A DNA stretch of 45,695 nt from Gammaproteobacteria bacterium (GTDB taxonomy: Bacteria; Pseudomonadota; Gammaproteobacteria; Pseudomonadales; Pseudohongiellaceae), in contig PBYU01000093.1 in the NCBI GenBank assembly GCA_002730035.1, positions 1-45,695 on the forward strand, given 5' to 3'. A program made the position numbers and the translations under genes. Positions 43,261-45,695 of this stretch are shown piece by piece; positions within the stretch are counted from its first letter, which is position 1, and every line of letters begins with the position of its first letter. The notes beneath the pieces were generated by a model, which had not been told where the DNA came from, did no database searches, and saw only the letters and a program-made list of their open reading frames with translations.

Positions 43261-45213
43261 TTAATATGGTTGCAAGAAGGGCCCAGGCTGTTCTTGCAAC
43301 CCGGTGGCGGATTCTATTATGGGTAGCATGAAATCATAATGATTCCACGCCGCTGGAAATTCTGTGTTGTGGTAAGCGCCAGTGGCCCGGCTTTTCCCCT
43401 CCCCTACAAAATTCAAAGAACTATTGCGAACAACCACAATATCGAGACCAGGGTGAATATAAATATTATTACTGCGGGAGCCCAAGGCGAAAAACCAATT
43501 GCCCGAATTATCAGCCCACCATTGGTATCCATATCCGTAGGCAATTGAATCAGCTATCCATACTGATGGAGCTGTGGATTTCACAACCCATTCTTTCGAA
43601 ACGACTTGCTCTGTATTCCATGTACCCTCTCTCGCATAGAGAAGTCCAAATCTTGCAAAGTCTCTTGTGGTCATATCAAGACAACAATAAGCCATGTAAT
43701 TATCGAATGTGTCTGTCCACCAATCTGCATTAATTCCCAGTGTGGAAAACAAAACGTTTTGGGCGAAATTGTAAATAGAGCCGTTAGTCGCTCTTTCTAT
43801 AATTGCGCCTAAAACTTGGCTGTCAGCGTTTTGATACGACCAATTATAAGAAGCACCTAACCATGGAGCCCTGGAGGGATTAATGGAACGATTGATGCTG
43901 TACAAAACATTGTCTACGGGCCTATTAGGGTCATTTGTTCCGTCTTCGTTCTCCTCTCCTACATACATGATAGCGCCATCACCATAGGCAGACGTTCCTT
44001 CCTCAATTAGGCCTGACGACATTTGAAGTAAGTTTTTTATTGTTATGTTCTTCTTATCATTACCTGCCCACTCGAAGATAAATTCTGCTGCCGATATCTC
44101 CTCTGAAGAAACGTACCCCTTGTCTATAGCTATCCCCATTAGGGCACTGTTAAAGGATTTGGCAGTAGACCATGAGGTAGCGATGCTTTCCTTGTCGGAG
44201 CCTGTTGCATATTGCTCAGCTACGATTACACCATGTCTTATGACAACAACACCTTGAGTGTTCTGTCCTTGAGAAAAAGCATAATCCAGAGCTATCTGAA
44301 TCTTGGAGGAATCCATATTCACTTTACCGGGAGAGCTTACTTGCCAATTCGTAGCTGGGTAAGTTGTGATCGAAGGGGAATTAACTGCGGACTTAACGAC
44401 GAATACCAAGTTATCCGGATCTATCAACTCCATGTCCACCTCGTAGAGACTCTGTCCAGCCTTGACGCGAGGTAAGTGTAAATTATTACCAGAATATGAA
44501 GGAGCTAACTTCGGTTTCGGAACGATGGGGACCTCGCCCGAGATAACTTGAAAGCAAATGTTATCGCATTCAACAAGTTGTAAACTGACGTCAAAATTGC
44601 TATCACCGACTGCAACGAAAGGTATTCGTAATACTTGATCTGTGAACTTTGGTTCATAGTCGTATTCAATTGCAAACTGTAATTCATTAGTGCAATCGAT
44701 ATCATTCCACTGCCCAATTTTTCCTAAGTAAGCACTCTCAGCATTTCCGGTAGGCCATTGTTCAAGACCTAAGGCCAGGCAATGCTGAGCACCGAAATAG
44801 TTATCCGGCTCAGTCTGGCCAACCCCAAACCCTGGGCCATTGCCCCACATTGAGCGAGATGTTTGTGCGCTTACCGAAACATCAGTCCCATCAAGCCATT
44901 TCCACGCCCCTTCTAGGCTTTGATCTGACCCGCCGAGCCAGGAATATAGACCTACAGCACGGTATGGCCAGTTGATTCTAGAAGTGGTGGTTTTTAAAAG
45001 AAATTTTGTCAGGAAAGTATTTTCTTGAAACGAATTTATCTTAACTAGGGTTCCGCCTTTATTTTCGGCGAAAGATAAAGCATCGTTCCAGGCCATGGGG
45101 GTGTCAACAAACTCGTATGCATGCCCTTCAAAAACAACCAGATCCGCTGCATTTGCTTCCGTGGTGGTGCCGATGGTAAAAAACAGGGCAAACATGCAAT
45201 ATAGCTTTGGCAT
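43261..45213 (-). CDS. Secreted C-type-lectin / class C beta-lactamase-fold hydrolase fusion
   Basis: The 650-residue protein has a Sec signal (residues 1-22, ending EANA). Residues ~28-186 form a C-type-lectin-like domain: YEFVDTPMAWNDALSFAENKGGTLVKI, W92-LGG, W107-LDGT, E135-PD, C145, W169-ND and C174 with FAIEY. Residues ~188-275 hold two ~45-residue repeats. From ~300 a beta-lactamase/esterase fold follows: S349-T-A-K352, NLLQMSSG, Y460-Q-N462, TTRDFARFGLL, GYGYQWW and the LGSRSNNIYIHP strand. Likely a secreted hydrolase tethered to glycans. It is more AT-rich than the chromosomal genes to the left and lies in the tRNA-Leu island. Confidence 0.85.
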   Translation of the reverse strand: MPKLYCMFALFFTIGTTTEANAADLVVFEGHAYEFVDTPMAWNDALSFAENKGGTLVKINSFQENTFLTKFLLKTTTSRINWPYRAVGLYSWLGGSDQSLEGAWKWLDGTDVSVSAQTSRSMWGNGPGFGVGQTEPDNYFGAQHCLALGLEQWPTGNAESAYLGKIGQWNDIDCTNELQFAIEYDYEPKFTDQVLRIPFVAVGDSNFDVSLQLVECDNICFQVISGEVPIVPKPKLAPSYSGNNLHLPRVKAGQSLYEVDMELIDPDNLVFVVKSAVNSPSITTYPATNWQVSSPGKVNMDSSKIQIALDYAFSQGQNTQGVVVIRHGVIVAEQYATGSDKESIATSWSTAKSFNSALMGIAIDKGYVSSEEISAAEFIFEWAGNDKKNITIKNLLQMSSGLIEEGTSAYGDGAIMYVGEENEDGTNDPNRPVDNVLYSINRSINPSRAPWLGASYNWSYQNADSQVLGAIIERATNGSIYNFAQNVLFSTLGINADWWTDTFDNYMAYCCLDMTTRDFARFGLLYAREGTWNTEQVVSKEWVVKSTAPSVWIADSIAYGYGYQWWADNSGNWFFALGSRSNNIYIHPGLDIVVVRNSSLNFVGEGKSRATGAYHNTEFPAAWNHYDFMLPIIESATGLQEQPGPFLQPY

Positions 45214-45306
45214 ACTTGGTCTCTATAAATTCTGCTTTGCTCAGCTCAGGTGATTTAGTTATCACACCCTAGTGTTAAAATTGTAAAGAATGTACTTCAA
45301 TACAGA

Positions 45307-45591
45307 CTATAAGGGTATGTATTTTCGGAGAATATTATATTCCTTACTTGTATTATACAGTATTGGATTACTGCAAAAACAAGTATAGGCTGCCTCGTGC
45401 ATCGTCTTCGCTTTACCTGCCCTGTATGCGGTAAAAACCTCTGGCTGTCTTTCTTCAACAGCGCGTAAGGTCTTCTCAGTCATGCCAAAGTATTCAGCTA
45501 ATTGGGTCTTGTTTAAGCGTGTTTTTCGGTGTTTGACATGGTCATTTCGAGACTCCTCTACTTGTACGTCGTCAAACCTTCCTGGATAAAG
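45307..45591 (-). pseudogene. Helix-turn-helix gene remnant without start codon
   Basis: The frame is open from after a stop at 45592-45594 to TAG at 45307-45309: LYPGRFDDVQVEESRNDHV, then TRLNKTQLAEYFGMTEKTLRA and VEERQPEVFTAYRAGKAKTM. The middle reads as a helix-turn-helix (LNKTQLAEYFGMTEKTLRAVE), like small phage or plasmid regulators. There is no ATG, GTG or TTG before the HTH, and the tail is low-complexity, so it looks truncated at the 5' end. It was too short and start-less for ordinary gene calling. Confidence 0.45.
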
Positions 45592-45631
45592 TTAGCCTGT
45601 CCGTCGTCAAACAAATGGAACAGATGAGCAT

Positions 45632-45695
45632 CTAATTTAAGGGAGTGTTCTGTTCATCGGTTTTCATCTTACGCAGCATGCCGTTGATAATGCAA
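45632..45695 (-). CDS. Possible 3' end of a gene running off the window
   Basis: On the minus strand the last bases read CIINGMLRKMKTDEQNTPLN and a stop at 45632-45634, open to the window end. The pattern recalls the C-terminus of IS110-type transposases (…NGMLR.MK…), but the piece is too short to be sure. If so, an insertion sequence flanks the island genes. Confidence 0.25.
   Translation of the reverse strand, partial: CIINGMLRKMKTDEQNTPLN

Overview
The window looks like chromosome from a heterotrophic, probably marine, gammaproteobacterium. The right-centre carries the gammaproteobacterial order tRNA-fMet, rimP, nusA, infB, rbfA, truB, rpsO, pnp. The rest is rich in secreted oxidoreductases, hydrolases and outer-membrane proteins, including four PQQ-type dehydrogenase genes or relics. 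I cannot name the genus from sequence alone.

Layout. (1) 1-9546: single genes for periplasmic or envelope functions: a partial alginate-export-like porin, a secreted protein of unknown function, a secreted two-domain VOC protein, a YcgR-like PilZ protein, membrane glucose dehydrogenase (gcd), a PssA-like phospholipid enzyme and a class I glutamine amidotransferase. (2) 9527-15228: a TetR/BetI-like regulator diverges from an overlapping operon of two PYROXD2-like FAD oxidoreductases and a GcvT-family folate enzyme. A decayed Rieske oxygenase alpha subunit follows. An 18-bp perfect palindrome lies in the divergent gap. This resembles a catabolic demethylation locus that has lost one enzyme. (3) 15330-20408: a relic of an APC permease, a DUF2272 protein, then a tight operon of two exported serine hydrolases around a Tat-exported FMN alpha-hydroxy-acid oxidase. 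(4) 20431-26063: a repeat-rich stretch. REP-like hairpin sequences bracket a GIY-YIG nuclease gene and a frameshifted NHL gene, and long perfect hairpins occur. RIO kinase, site-2 protease and DUF2058 genes sit among them. (5) 26075-32603: a PQQ dehydrogenase operon with two YceI proteins, a soluble-type PQQ sugar dehydrogenase and a beta-helix protein. (6) 32771-41853: the translation/transcription operon on the minus strand, with a strong promoter and an initiator tRNA at its head. (7) 41983-45695: an AT-richer accessory segment. It begins exactly at an orphan 20-nt tRNA-Leu 3' tail, as expected for the distal end of a genomic island integrated in tRNA-Leu. It carries a small lipoprotein, a chimera of two broken genes, a secreted C-type-lectin/beta-lactamase-fold fusion and further gene fragments.

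The strongest unusual points are the tRNA-Leu att relic marking the island edge, the lectin-hydrolase fusion with its tandem linker repeat, the GIY-YIG gene bracketed by REP-like repeats, the TetR-controlled FAD/folate operon with a dying Rieske subunit, and the hydrolase/hydroxy-acid-oxidase operon. Relics of a permease, a PQQ sugar dehydrogenase, a WYL regulator and a serine hydrolase show active gene decay and recombination. All functional statements are from reading motifs by eye; no database search was run.
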